A stretch of 64,000 nt of DNA. It comes from Asterella californica. Lineage: Eukaryota > Streptophyta > Marchantiopsida > Marchantiales > Aytoniaceae. This document shows, piece after piece, positions 44,217 through 56,529 of the stretch. The notes under the pieces were generated by a model, which saw nothing but the letters and a program-made list of their open reading frames with translations, was not told the origin of the DNA and did no database searches. The stretch lies in NCBI GenBank assembly GCA_036924285.1, contig JAYKYS010000010.1, forward strand, positions 10,453,001 to 10,517,000. Reading direction: 5' to 3'. Position 1 is the first letter of the stretch. Each line of letters begins with the position of its first letter. The position numbers and the translations under genes were made by a program.

Positions 44217-47200
44217 TTGATGGCTTTCAATTCTGATGATTGGAGTGAGTTCACGCGGGTAGAGGATTTGACTGAGAAGAGTAGAAGACAGATGGAGAAG
44301 TATGCGGCAAATCTGCGTTGTACAGGAGTTCTGAAGGAAGATGAGATGATTTCTGGTGTTTATGAGGAGTTTGTAGGTGTACAGTCTTTTGTTCGTTGGC
44401 TGGATGATATAGATAAGTTGATGGAGCAGATGGGAGGTAGGGTGGTGATCCCCATCCATTTTCGCGAAGTCTATGAGGAGATTATCTCGTACTTGCGATA
44501 TCGTCCTCATCCGAGATTGGAGAATGGATGGAAGGATGCAGCCTGTTGGTGTGGCTTACATCAGGAAGCGGAAGTACACGCCAAGTATAAAGCTGTAGCG
44601 AGGAAGGTGAAGCCTGTGGCGACCCAATTACATGTTGATTCTCAGCAGCAAATGGAGTTAGCGGCTGCTGAGCCTGTGCTTAGAGATCCTACACAGGTAG
44701 GACACAAGTTTACTCAAGAGACACTCGAGCAGCTCCAGATAGGAGGAGGTGGCTTCTTGACTGAAGTGGAGAAACGAGCTTTCGAGAAGATGATAGTTAG
44801 CCATGATAAGGCATTTTCTTTCTCGGCTGAGGAGATTGGTTGTGTGGATCCTAGTGTGATAGCTCCGATGGTTATCTTCACCGTTCCTCACGTACCTTGG
44901 GACTTGAAGCCGATTCCAGTCCCTCGTGCTTTGCTACCGAAGGTGATTGAGTTACTGAAGGAGAGGATGCGGATGGATATTCTTGAACCGTCTATGGCTC
45001 CGTACTCTAGCCGATGGTTCACAGTACCTAAGAAGACAGGAGCTTTACGCTTCATCCAAGACTTACAGCCTGCCAACAACATCACAATTCGAAACGTTGG
45101 AACAGGACATGTGGTTGATGAAGTAGCTAAGGCGTTTGCTGGAAGGTCAATCTATTCTATTGGAGATCTGTTTTCAGGTTATGATCAGTTTCAGCTTGCT
45201 TTGGAGAGTAGAGACTTGACTACCATGCGTACACCTTTGGGATTGATGCGGATGTGTACTCTTCCTCACGGTGCGACAAACTCAGTACCTCATATGCAAA
45301 ATGCGATGCATAAGGTGTTACGAGAGTTTGTACCTGAGGTCACTATCCCGTTTCTGGATGATATTCTCATGAAAGGTTGTCCGGTGGAAGACAAAGACGA
45401 AGCTGTGACTTCTGATGGATGCATAAAGTTAGTTGCAGACCACATTCGAGATGTGGAGAAGATTCTGATGCGTTTGGAGGAGGTACACCTCACTCTATCA
45501 AGTACCAAATCTCGTTTTGGTATGTCAGAGATTGTGGTGGTGGGTCATTTGTGTGGTACTTTTGGAAGGCGTCTGAACCTAGAGAAGGTAGATGCTATAG
45601 CAAGGATAGCTGACTGCACCAACATCACTGAGGTTCGGCGGTTCTTGGGAGCTTGTGTGTTCTTTCGTGTGAGTATTCCTCATTATGCACACATTGCCGA
45701 GCCTCTATATGCACTTCTGAGAAAGGGAAAGAGGTTTACTTGGCGGCAAGAACATCACGAGACGATGGAGCAACTGAAAGGGATTCTAAAGTCTCCACCT
45801 ATACTAAGGAGGCTTAGCTACGAGAGCGGGAGACCTGTGGTACTGACTGTTGATACGAGTCCAAAGGCGATTGGATGGGCAGTTGGTCAAGAAGATGCAA
45901 AAGGAGTGCGGTTTTTTTCAAGGTTTGGAGCTCGGATCTTAACAGATAGACAACGTAACTATCCTCAAGTGGAGCGTGAGTTGTGGGGAGCTGTTACTGC
46001 TATGAAGGTAGATCGAGAGTTCTTGATAGGAGCTCGTGTGATACTAGAAACAGATTGTTTGCCTTTGTTGGGTATGATAGCAAACTGCAATACACCAGAC
46101 ATAGCAATGCTGCGATGGATTGCTTATGTCCGGAGTCTGAACCCTAAGCTAAAGCATATAGTAGGGAAGGACAATCCGGTTGCAGATATGTTATCTAGGG
46201 CTCGTTATACAGATGAGGATGAGATGTTTGCAGAGGTGGAGAATGAAGAGAGGAGAGAGGTTTGGTGCCAAGTTGGTCAGCAGACTTCAGACTTGGAACC
46301 ACTGTCGTTCAATGAGGAGTTCTACTCAGAAAAGTTCCGCAATATCGGATATTATCTGAGTTCGTTATGCAAAAGAGAAGGATGGAGTGATGCAGAGTTC
46401 AAGGAGATCAGACGGAAGACGTACAATTACCTTCTACGTGAAGGTTATATGTGGAAACGTCCGAAGAGAAGAGACGGGGTGCTTGCTAGAGTGGTGGATG
46501 ATCAACCGACGAAGTTGAATCTGCTGAACGAGTTTCATGACACCTTGTGGGCTGGACATCGTGGAGTATGGGCTACTTACACGAAGATGAAGGAGCGTTA
46601 CTGGTAGAAGGGTTTGTATCAAGACGTGGTGGACTTTGTTGGGTCGTGTCTGCATTGTCAGTTCTACTCTAAAGTCCGTTACAGAGATGGACTTATACCT
46701 ACTTATCCACCTAGTATCCATTTTCAATGGGTTCTTGATCTTGTGATGATGCCACCGGGGTTATGGGGGATACGTTACTTGGTGTTGGCTCGAGAGGATC
46801 TCTCCAACTATGTGGAGGGACGAGCAATACGGACGAAGACTACAGAGAATATCTACAGGTTCGTGCTTGAAGATATCATCTGTCGTTATGGATCGGTTGA
46901 GAGATTACGTGCAGATAGAGGCGAGTTGAGAGGCGTTGAAGTGAAGGAGTTTTTTGCTCGTTATGGAGTAAAGCTTCGACTTACCACTGCTATGAATCCA
47001 GAGGACATTGGTAAGAGTGAACGAGGACACCCTTCTATTGTTCATGCTTTAGTGAAAGCATGTGATGGTAGGCCTAGAGAATGGCCGAGATTATTTCCAT
47101 TTGCTTTGTGGGCGGATAGAACTACACACTGTACTACGACTGGCTATATGCCAGTTGAGCTTATGCTGGGGCAGAAACTGATCATGCCTGCTGAGGAGTA

Positions 47201-47711
47201 CTTTCCTACATGGGCTACGCTACCGTGGGAAGATGGTATAGATCGTGTTTCACTCCTTGCTTTACGTATTAGGCAGTTGGAGCGAAGGGAGGAGGATCTT
47301 GCTGATGCGCAGGAGAGGCTGAAGGTGGCTCGAGTTAAAAACAAGAAACGTTTTGACAAGACTCACCGACTACGACCGAAGCCAATACATGTTGGTGACT
47401 GGGTTCTGGTATATGATAGCACGTTGGAGAATCAGCATTCTACACTTCGTAAGTTCTCTCGAAGATGGTTCGGGCCTTATGTTGTGCAAGATGTGTATGA
47501 GAATGCCACTTATAGTTTGCGTGAGTTGGATGATACTCCTTTGAAGCTATCTGTGGCTAGCAAACGTGTGAAACTGTTCAAGAGACGCGGAGGATCAGTT
47601 GAGTTATTGAACTTTCTGGAGTCAGAGTTGAGGACAACAAGAGACAGAGACGTCTCAGTGTCTGATGAGACTGAGACGGAGGAGAGCGATGATGATGAAG
47701 AACAAGCATAA
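44217..47711 (+). pseudogene. gypsy A pol (RT, RNase H, integrase), one in-frame TAG
   Basis: The frame 44217-46607 holds reverse transcriptase with WFTVPKKTGALRFIQDLQPA, SIGDLFSGYDQFQLAL, and the active site as PFLDDILMKG (FLDD rather than the common YVDD/YIDD). RNase H follows (LTVDTSPKAIGWAVGQ, ETDCLPLLGMI). TAG at 46605-46607 falls inside the integrase zinc region: H...H before it (EFHDTLWAGH), CLHC after it. The same frame continues to 47711 with the integrase core (LRADRGELRG, then PEDIGKSERGH) and a C-terminal part rich in Arg/Lys followed by an acidic tail. Only one stop breaks nearly 3.5 kb, so decay is recent. pol is in a different frame from gag-protease. Confidence 0.9.
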
Positions 47712-47763
47712 GACTGAACAGGTTGGCACATGCCGGAGGATGTGCAGGTTTGGAGGGGGTGGA

Positions 47764-49082
47764 TGTCGTGATGTGATTCATTTCACATAGTAAATGATTC
47801 ACTTCTCTGTCAGGCATTAGTCTCTCTGAGTGAAGTTACGACCTCAGAGAAGTCCATTTTTGGAAGATGTTATATATTTTGAGTCTTAGTAGGTTGATTA
47901 CCATGTTGATAGGGTTTAAGCTCATGGGTTGTATTTGCGTGTCGCCCATGCACGCTTTCTAGCTGATTTAAGTTAATTTTCGGGGCTGCATGTCATTTTA
48001 GGTAGTTTAAGTTTTACGTTGGCACTCTAGGGGGCTTGACGTGGTAGCCTATGAGTGTAGATAAGTTACCAGGTAGTTTAAGGCACAAAATGAAAACCAA
48101 ATGGAGCTATGAACTCCCATTGGTCCATTTTTGTCTTTTGTAAAACTCTAAGTTTAGAAACAAAGGTCTAAAGGAGATTTCGAGCAATTGATAAGGACAC
48201 TGCGAAATCTGAGAGCACAAGGAGATAGAGCTCGTCGAGCCAAGCACTGTCAGTGAAATTCTTGATCGATTTGGATCAATAAACAAGGAGTTATGCCCAA
48301 TTGAAGTTTGGATTGTGCCAAAACTGCATCACTTTTGTTGATTTTAGGGTTTTGAGTGTCAATTGCAGCAGAATTGAGGAAATCGCTTCAAACCTTCGTG
48401 GTTGCGTTCACTGTCAGCCGGGCTACGACTGTCAAATTAGTTTCAAGTGATTTGAGTTACTGAGTAAATCAGGGCGACCGTTGAAGCAGAGGGGGTCCGA
48501 AAAGCTCTCAATCTAGAACAGCAACTTTAGAGAGCGAGATCTGGAGTTCTGTGTGGAATCAGGAGGCCCAACTTCACAGGAGTGTTCAACAAGATGTGTA
48601 CTACAAATACTGTAAGAAACTTCGAAATTGATCGAGCCAACCTCCTGTTATAGGTTGAAACAGCTGTCTGGGTACCAGAAATGGCCGTAATTTCTCTACT
48701 CAGAAAGTTTCTACTCATATCTTAGTGCTCTGAATTGACCTGAAGCTGAAACTTCGTATGTGTATCCAGTAGGACCTCATTGACATGTAGGAGGAGTTCT
48801 GAAGTCTGAACCTTCACATATTTCTCAATCCTGAGTGTCAAAGTTCACCATCTGATCTTATCATTGCTAGTTAAGTCTGAACTTTACTTCCTGAACATAT
48901 CAGAAGAGCCAAGAGACTTATATGAGTGTTTCCCAGTATCACCTTGAGACTTGAAGCCTATTCTTTGAGTAAACCAGCCACAGCCTGAAGCCCAACGTTT
49001 CTCTGAGTAGATTGAACACAGCCTTCAAGCTCATATCACAGCCAGAAGGTTCGCCCTTCCCAAGAAGACTCTCAACCCGACA
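47764..49082 (+). repeat. 3' LTR of gypsy A
   Basis: 1319 bp, equal in length to the 5' LTR. It is preceded by a purine-rich tract (GGAGGGGGTGGA, about 47751-47762), a fitting polypurine tract. Confidence 0.92.
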
Positions 49083-52000
49083 ACGTATTCCTCAGTAAAG
49101 AAGTAGGTGTACCTACCAGGTAGCACCAAGGTAGTAGGTAGGTCAGGAAGGTCAGGTAGGTCGAAGAATTCTTAAACTGCGCGAGAAGATACGAAGGAGG
49201 CGCATTAGCACAGGAACACCACCGCTTTCCGCATCGAGGGCATTTTGAATAGAAGATCGAATTGGGAGTTGATCGAATTGAGTGAGGAGGGTCAGCAGAA
49301 TGAAATCGAGTAGAGCAAGGATCGATTCGCAGCTAGAGAGAAGACGAGGACAAATTTTTGAGAGTAGGAAGCACCATCGAGCTAAAGGAGTCTTCTGTAG
49401 ACTCCCGGAAGCAGATATTGAAGGACAACTGAGAAGAATTAGAGGTGGAGTCTTGTTCGAGTGAGGAGTGACAAGACATTGACGGCAACAGCAACTCTGT
49501 GGAGTCGCATTGGAGCTGGAATCGGAGCCGGAAGCACGCAGAAGACTGAAGATACTACGGAAGCAGACAGAAGACTGTTTGAGGTTCTTCCTATGTTCTC
49601 TTCCCTTCCTACTGCTTCTCGCCTCTTGTTTAGTATCCCCCACGCTTCCCCTGGTTGTTTGCAGACAAACTGACCGATCGTTTTCCCACCCCGCATTTTC
49701 CTTCTGTGAAATTGGGCGCAGAAGCGCAGCTCAATTTTTGACAGTCATCTTCTAACCTCTTCCCAAACTATAATCGAGCTTCCCTGTCCGTCGTTCTCAA
49801 ATTCGATCCCGCAGCTATCAATTTCCCTACCCTACCGCACTTGACCAGAAGACGCTTCAGAAGATCTGAACATCTTCGGAAGACGCTTCTGAATCCTGAA
49901 CATCTTCGGAAGACGCTTCTGGATGTCTGAAGTCTTCAGAAGACGACTGTGTGTAATTCATATCGAGAGTGGATTGGAATTGCTTTTGTGTTGAGAGAGG
50001 CTTGGTACGAATCCCTAGTGACTTGGTGAGTTGTTTATTGTTTCGAGAAGCTGAAAGTTGGGATCCAGGTCTGTGCCTCTCGATTTTCCAAGCTTCTCAA
50101 ATCCATATCTTCCTAGAGAGACTAGAAGACTGGAAAGACTGGCAGAATGCGCGAGAAGACGTGAGGGTCCGTTACGGGTCTCTTCTATCCGACCCATAGC
50201 AGCATATTCTTTCTTCTTCCTAAACTTAGAAGATAGTTGTGAGAGGTCTTGCTGGCATAATCTAGGGAGAATGATCGAGGGTCATGTCTTCCCGTCATGC
50301 AGCAAGCTTCTTATGAGTGTGTATGAGAGGTGAGAAGTCGGAAGAACAGAGTGCGAATGTCTTGTGTCTGTTGTGAGGTTAGATTGCGTGTAGGAAGCAG
50401 AAGACAAGTGAGACCAGTGAAAGGAAGCCTTGTTTCGAGAAGTCTTCCGAGAATGTTATTGAATCGGAAGCTGTCTCGGGAGTCTTCGCAGAGGCCATTG
50501 TCACCGCAGGAGCCCGCAACCATTTTCTGAACTTTTTATACACTCTACTTCTCGCATATCTCGTATCTTCTGTTAGGAAGTAGGATGTAATGCAAGGTGG
50601 GTTGTCTTCTTAGGAATCCACGCGAGGCCTTGCTTAGTTAGGATTGTTTAGATATAGCTCGGAAGACGAGAGCTACTTAGGAAGCACTGTTAGGATCCCG
50701 GAAGACGGAGTAGCTGTCTTATGAAAGACTAGAATCGTCTTTTGAGAGTGGAAGCTAGACTGTGAGAACTTGGGAAGGACTGAGCCTTCGGCTCACAGTA
50801 AGTACGTGTGGCTTAGTGCATCAGAGTTTCAAGTATGTCGATGCATCCTCGAGGGTTGGTGCTACCGGCAGCAGAGTTGGCCGAGGCCAAACCTTTCATC
50901 AAGGAGTTGGGTCTCGACTTCTTCCTGTGGGATTGGAACCTCGCCGACCAGGGTCTTCTGGAGGAGGTTTGAGCAGCATTACCGTCCCGCAGCCGTGTAC
51001 CTGCGAAGGCAGGAGTAGCTCGGGGAAGATCATCTTCTTGGACAGCAGAATGGTGGCGTAAGACTTTCCACAGATCAGAAGCAGAGAACAAGGAGTACGA
51101 ACTGGAGAAGAAGATCCTACCCATGATCTCGGAGAAGTGTCATGTGCCTGGAAGCACAACTTGTCTCTTCTCGGAGGACAGGCAGGGAAGAAACAGATGG
51201 AAGGTCGAAGCACCATCGACCGGATCAGACTTGGAGAAGGAGGAGTTCGACCTCGCTGTCCACTTGGTAGTGACAGCATTGGAAGCCGAGAAGACTCCGA
51301 AAGAAGCCCCGGAAGACAAGGTGTCTTTTGGAAGACAGGAAGAAGAGCTGTCTTCCTAGGTATTCCGAGTGGAGGAAGCGACTTCCCCGGACCCCCACGA
51401 GGTCATCACGGCTCCCAGTGTCGAACTAGTGTCTCAAAAGAGCGAGGAAGCACAAGTCGACCCAGCAGTAGAGCCAGCGACGAATGTTGAGGAGGAAGCC
51501 ACCTCAGTGACACCCGAGGTATTCACAGGGCTTCTCAGCTTATTAGAAGCCGAGTTAGGAGTTCAGGTAGGAGGAGATCAAATGGAGATTGCATCCGAGC
51601 AATTAGTGTAATATTAGATAGGTGACCATGTGACAGAGTAGGCAGCACATGAGTAGTAAGGTGGATGGCTAATTAGGAAGGGGAACCGCTTGCATATGGA
51701 GTGGCAGCTTTCTGACAGCGCCCATCTCTCCCTGGTTGTAGTTGAGGATTGGAAGGGATTCCTTCTGCGCCTCAAGGCAGATGCATAAGTAGGATCGAAG
51801 AGTAGGAATTGGGGCTTGCACGCTGTCGTGTGACGTGCTTTCTTATCTGAGAATACACCAGGTATCTAGCTGTAGAGAGTACATGTCGCACTCCGTGACT
51901 CAGAACCAGTGACCACCCAACCCTCTCTCTGATCTCCAAGTACACTTTGAACCTTTCTCGCTACGATATCCTCACGTCCTCTCGGCAGATCTCTCTCTTA

Positions 52001-55000
52001 CTCGACTAGGAATAGAATCGGGGTAACAAGCACGGGCAACCTGTTCTTGTCATCACCGCAAGCACTCTTGGGTCTGCTGGTCATCACTCCAGCCTCACCA
52101 CAAGAGAAATACCAGCACTCCTAATAGAAAAGAAACCTAAGCGCAACGCCCGCACACAAATCCAATCAAAACCAACTGGGCGTACAAACAGGCATGCGGG
52201 TATGGAGAGGATCCAAACACAGGAAATACAGTCAACAACTCTCCATACCCATGATCAAGTGCTCTGAAACACTGGCAAAACCTCCAGGTCGACCTGTTCT
52301 TCAAAGAATCTTAACTCTTGCGTCTGTCGGAGCAAGAACCTCTCAACTTTACCTCGCTGTCACTCCTCAACCACAGCTCAGAATGAGATGAAACCAAGGC
52401 CAGCAGATAACCTGTAGAATAATCTCTCTATTAAGGTATTACATGCAGAGAGATCATCTCTGAGTTGGCATCTATGTCCTTCCAAAGTTTGCTGTTTCTA
52501 TAACACGATACTATTTCAACAGAACTTTGTTGTTCGATTCCTCACAAACCACTCGATCAAAACAGCTCAAACTTCTCAGGAAGCTAATGTGTCACCATCA
52601 CTACCACTCTGTAAAATTTCACCAGCAGATCTTCAACCAAACTCTCGAAACGATCAAGCCCTTATCGCTGTTTTTATAACATGATACTATTTCGACAGAA
52701 CTTTGCTGTTCGATTCCTCACAAACCACTCGATCAAAACAGCTCAAACTTCTCAGGAAGCTAATGTGTCACCATCACTACCACTCTGTAAAATTTCACCA
52801 GCAGATCCTCAACCAAACTCTCGGAATGATCCAAGCTTTTTTCGTCAATGACACAAGACGATATGCAGACCCTTGTGCACAAAAACAACGTTTCCCTTCA
52901 ACCCAATAATCCAAATGGTCTGAAATTCCACAGGTAGGTAGCAGACTGTACCTTCTCAGACCCTGGAAGGTTTCATAGCGAAATTCGACCTCAAACTCTC
53001 CATATCTCTCTCAATGTCTCATGTTTACAGTCACCTACTATCATAACCTCTGATTTGGGACACCCAACTTCAGCTGGCCATAACTTTTTCACTCCGGCTT
53101 GGAATCGATCGATCTCGGAGTCCATCGGCAAGCCCATCTCAAGAGCTTTCCAGCAACATTCAATTCATCTCCAGCAACCTCACAGAACTCCCAGAAAGTG
53201 AGAAAGACTTCACGGAAATGAACTTGGTCACGAATTTGACCCCCTCAGCTTCAATTGATCGAAACTTTCTCATCCGCGCTTCAAATCCAGCAACCATTGA
53301 GTCTACGGGCATCCTCGTCTCCCAAGCTTTCCAACCATATCTCACACTCCGCGAATGGTCCACGGGAAGTGCCTCTAACCCTCGGAAACGTGAAAGGAAC
53401 TTGGTAGAAGGTGATTGGTCAAACTTTCGACCAATGAGAAACAAGTTGACAAAAGGGTTTTGTCTTCACTCACATGACAAACACACCAAGAACGAATTTT
53501 TATCCAAGAGTACCATTTAGGCCTCAAAGTTTATATTGAACAAACTCCAAACAAGTGCCGTTGACGATGCCGTCGGCCACGAAGCACGTAAACACGATGA
53601 ACAAACTACGCTCAATAGAGAGTCAGAATTCCGACTCTAAAACGGTTGACAATAAACGGAACTACAAAAGGAACAGATGAAGCTATTATCTGGTTGTAAT
53701 AATCTTCACCGAAGTTCCTCTCGACAAACTCACGATGCGCCACCTTTGGACGACTGTAACATCGTATTTCGACCCAAGTGTTGAACGGAACTCTCGCTGG
53801 GAAGTTTAGATCCAACGGAGGATCCATACCACATCAGAGCAAGATGTAGACAGTAAGATCCCAAACAGCGTCGTAAGTGACAATGGGAAGAACGATAAGA
53901 TCCGCAGCCATAAACGACTCTCCCCAATGAGCTACCATAAATACTCGAAAGTGATCTCGCGGCAGACAATGGATCTTAATGACGAATGGATGCGCAAGTG
54001 GAAGATCAGGAGCACGAAAGGGTTCTCCGTTCATGCCTACCACTCGCACTGCCGCTTACTTCATCCGATGATACTGATCACACTCCACTAGACTTGGATA
54101 CTCTACACTCTATCCCTCAAGCTCCGCGCACCTCTCTTCTTATACATCAATCTCACATGTGACGACAAGAGTACTACTCTTATCTCCACTCAGCGAAGAG
54201 TACACGGATCGTCCACGTGGAGCCTTATCTTTTGACACGATAAGGTCCCAGTGGCTCCTCAACACCAAACACGTACGAAGGATATGTGGTGGTTTCACAC
54301 CCTAGCCAATCCACACACGACAACGCACATACATATTTTACGGCGCAGACACATGACACACACATGAGAGGCGCACTAAGCACATTGATGTACACACTAC
54401 TATGCGCACACACACTACACTCGATGTTAGAGACATACGAATAGATTGAGATTACACCGGAGGGGTCTGGATGCTCGTTGCCAAAAGTGCTTCGAAGATG
54501 TAGATGGAGGTAGTGGAAAGTTTAGGAGCAGGGAACAGCATCCTCGTGTAGTCCTACTGGCTAAACTGGTATGTCGAGGAGTAGGAGCAGAAAGTAGAGG
54601 GAGTGAGCTTCCCAACACCAATGTGCCTTCTTCTCGAGGAATGGATTGCTGATTTGAATGCATAAGCTTTGTCTGTGTCTTCTGGGTAGTGGATTTCCTT
54701 GAACTCACTCCCAATTGTGCATGGGAAGCGTTCTTCTTGAGTGGCGGTGACAGTCAGCAGTTGTGCAGATTCACAGCTTGGCTCGTCCAGTGGAGCACTT
54801 CGGATCCACGTACGGACAGTCTTATGGATAAGTGATCTCAGAACATAGAGTAGTCGGATCAGCGAGAGAAGAAGAAAGAAGCCTTCTTCCCACAGCAGAA
54901 GACTACATCTTCAAGTAGAAGACTGTGTACTGTATGTACGTTTGTTGTCTTCCTCCTCAAATTATTACAAGCAGGGATGGTTTGTTAGTCAGGATCCGGA

Positions 55001-55660
55001 CTAGAAGCCTATCAGAATCTTAATTTCTCCTTTTCATTTTGTTTCTCTCTCGTTTGGATTTTCCCTTCTTCCCCTTCTTCCCCATCTTCTTATCTTCTTC
55101 TAGTGAGCTTCCGAGACTGCTATTGAGCTTCCGTGAAGGTGAATGTCGTTGTAGTGCTGCAGGAAGACCGTTTCCGTAGGCAAAGGCCTGGGAAGGCTAC
55201 AGGGGACATACACCCTGTGATTAATCTGACCCGTTGAGACTTGGAAGAGCAATGTGCGACAGACATTGCTAGTCGACTTCTACGAAGCAGGAGCAGTCTT
55301 CTGGAGGTGTGAGAAGCCGAGCTGAACCCCCAGAAGCCGAGAATTGCTTCGAGAAGACGGTATTGAGAAGACCGAAAGAAGAGCTCGAAGCAGGAAGTGT
55401 CTTCCCGAGCTTCTCTGTAGATAGTTGTGTGATATTTTAGTTAGTAGTTGTTTGTTTAGGTCCAGAGTACCTTCTGAAGGGTCTAGAAGCCGTGTGGTTT
55501 TGTGTGAGAAGACGAGATTTCTAGACAAAACCCGTGTGTTTGTGTGTTTGAACAAATCTTAGAACTTAGAACAGGGTTACTTGTGCAAATCCTCTGTGAG
55601 AACGATATCTTTTATACTAAATGGGCAAAAGGAGTAATCCTGCGACACTACATATAGTGA
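49083..55660. other. Retroelement-derived noncoding region incl. probable gypsy E 5' LTR
   Basis: No intact gene. The stretch is rich in AGAAGAC and GGAAGAC words, as is the coding part of gypsy E further right and the left flank of gypsy A. Acidic frames at 51123-51359 and 51369-51611 look like eroded retroelement coding sequence but match no domain I can name. 53200-54070 and 54200-54420 hold only short frames and CA-rich simple sequence. The gypsy E 5' LTR should end at about 55663, just before its primer site; its start was not found. A tandem duplication at 52494-52850 is listed separately. Confidence 0.45.
52494..52850. repeat. 176-bp tandem duplication
   Basis: Two copies offset by 176 bp contain CGATACTATTTCAACAGAAC / TGATACTATTTCGACAGAAC and CACCATCACTACCACTCTG. 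A handful of differences separate them. Noncoding. Confidence 0.8.
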
Positions 55661-55669
55661 GCATCATTT

Positions 55670-55692
55670 TTTGCGCCGATGCCGAGGATTTC
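55670..55692 (+). other. Primer-binding site of gypsy E
   Basis: TTGCGCCGATGCCGAGGATT resembles the TTGGCGCCGTTGCCGGGGATT primer site that marks many plant Athila/Tat-type gypsy elements, with a few substitutions. It follows a possible LTR end at GAGCA (55663). Confidence 0.5.
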
Positions 55693-56078
55693 ATCTTAGT
55701 AACTTCTGTTCTAAGCTTCATGGATATGTTTGTCAGTAGTTAGTTTCATTCTGAACTAACTTCGATTGTAGTTGAATGTGTTGTAGGACTCTATCTTGCT
55801 AGAAGACAGAAACCGCACCCAGAAGCTGATGAGATACATCAGGAGGAACTGGAAGAAGCCGCTTCCCCGCTTCCAAGAACTTCTTGGAAGACTCGATCTT
55901 GGAAGACTGCAGTGAGTACAACAGGAAGCATGAGAAGAAGACGTTTCGAACCTGTGACCAGTTGTTCAGACATCCAGTCTGCCGGATCTAATGTTAGAAG
56001 AAGAGGGACATCTCTTCTCAACACTCTGGTGGATGCCTCCGACTAGAAGAAGAAGCAGAAGATGCACGGGTAAAGACC

Positions 56079-56295
56079 TTGAGTGGGTACATTCATCCCA
56101 GCGTACGGATATCCCTGAGACACCAAAGGAAAGAAGAAGAGCTAAGGAAGATCCGGTCAGTAGAGTTGGAAGAGCCTTCCATCTCGAGCATAATCTTTGG
56201 AGAAGACAGAAGCCAACCGGGTGACCACGTGTTTAAAGTAGATTTTGGTACTGGTTACTCGGAAGATGTCTTCCCAAGTGCGGAAGAGGCTTCTC
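56079..56295 (+). pseudogene. gypsy E gag, part upstream of the copia-2 insertion
   Basis: The frame contains GEDRSQPGDHVFKVDFGTG and ends at EEAS at the insertion point. The codon split at 56295 is completed at 61266. It is acidic and Ser-rich, like the continuation. Frameshifts further upstream obscure the true start. Confidence 0.6.
56291..56295. repeat. Left target-site duplication of copia-2
   Basis: TTCTC before the left LTR, identical to TTCTC at 61261-61265 after the right LTR. Confidence 0.93.
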
Positions 56296-56524
56296 TGTAG
56301 AAAGATCGATACTTCGAGGACACTCCAAGAAGAGAGAGAGCGAGTAGACAAGGAAGTAAAATAGGAATGAGATGAGAGAGGCTTTGCCTCTCTCTGTATA
56401 TATAGTGGAGGTGAGTACAAGAGAAACCCTAATGGTGGGTTAGCCCTCTAACTAACTCTAACAACCCTAACCACTCCGGCTAATGGTAGCCGTCGATCTA
56501 CTAGAGCTTGGGACTATATCAACA
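56296..56524 (-). repeat. 3' LTR of copia-2
   Basis: 229 bp, TG...CA ends, three differences from 61032-61260. Confidence 0.95.
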
Positions 56525-56529
56525 CTCCC

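Larger units (their letters stand above)
40155..49082 (+). mobile_element. Ty3-gypsy retrotransposon (gypsy A), full length with two LTRs
   Basis: Two LTRs of exactly 1319 bp (40155-41473 and 47764-49082) begin TGTCGTGATG and end CCCGACA. By eye they differ at about 34 positions with no indel (about 97.4% identity). Between them gag, protease, reverse transcriptase, RNase H and integrase follow in gypsy order on the plus strand. Several stops and shifts make it non-coding for a whole polyprotein. The flanks (CGCGT before, ACGTA after) give no clean 5-bp target duplication; a 4-bp GCGT/ACGT with one mismatch is the best reading. Confidence 0.92.

Noticed and set aside
49152..51490. Multiple 60-160 codon ORFs on both strands
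   Set aside because: GA/CT-rich retroelement DNA keeps several frames open. None has a recognisable domain or splice structure.
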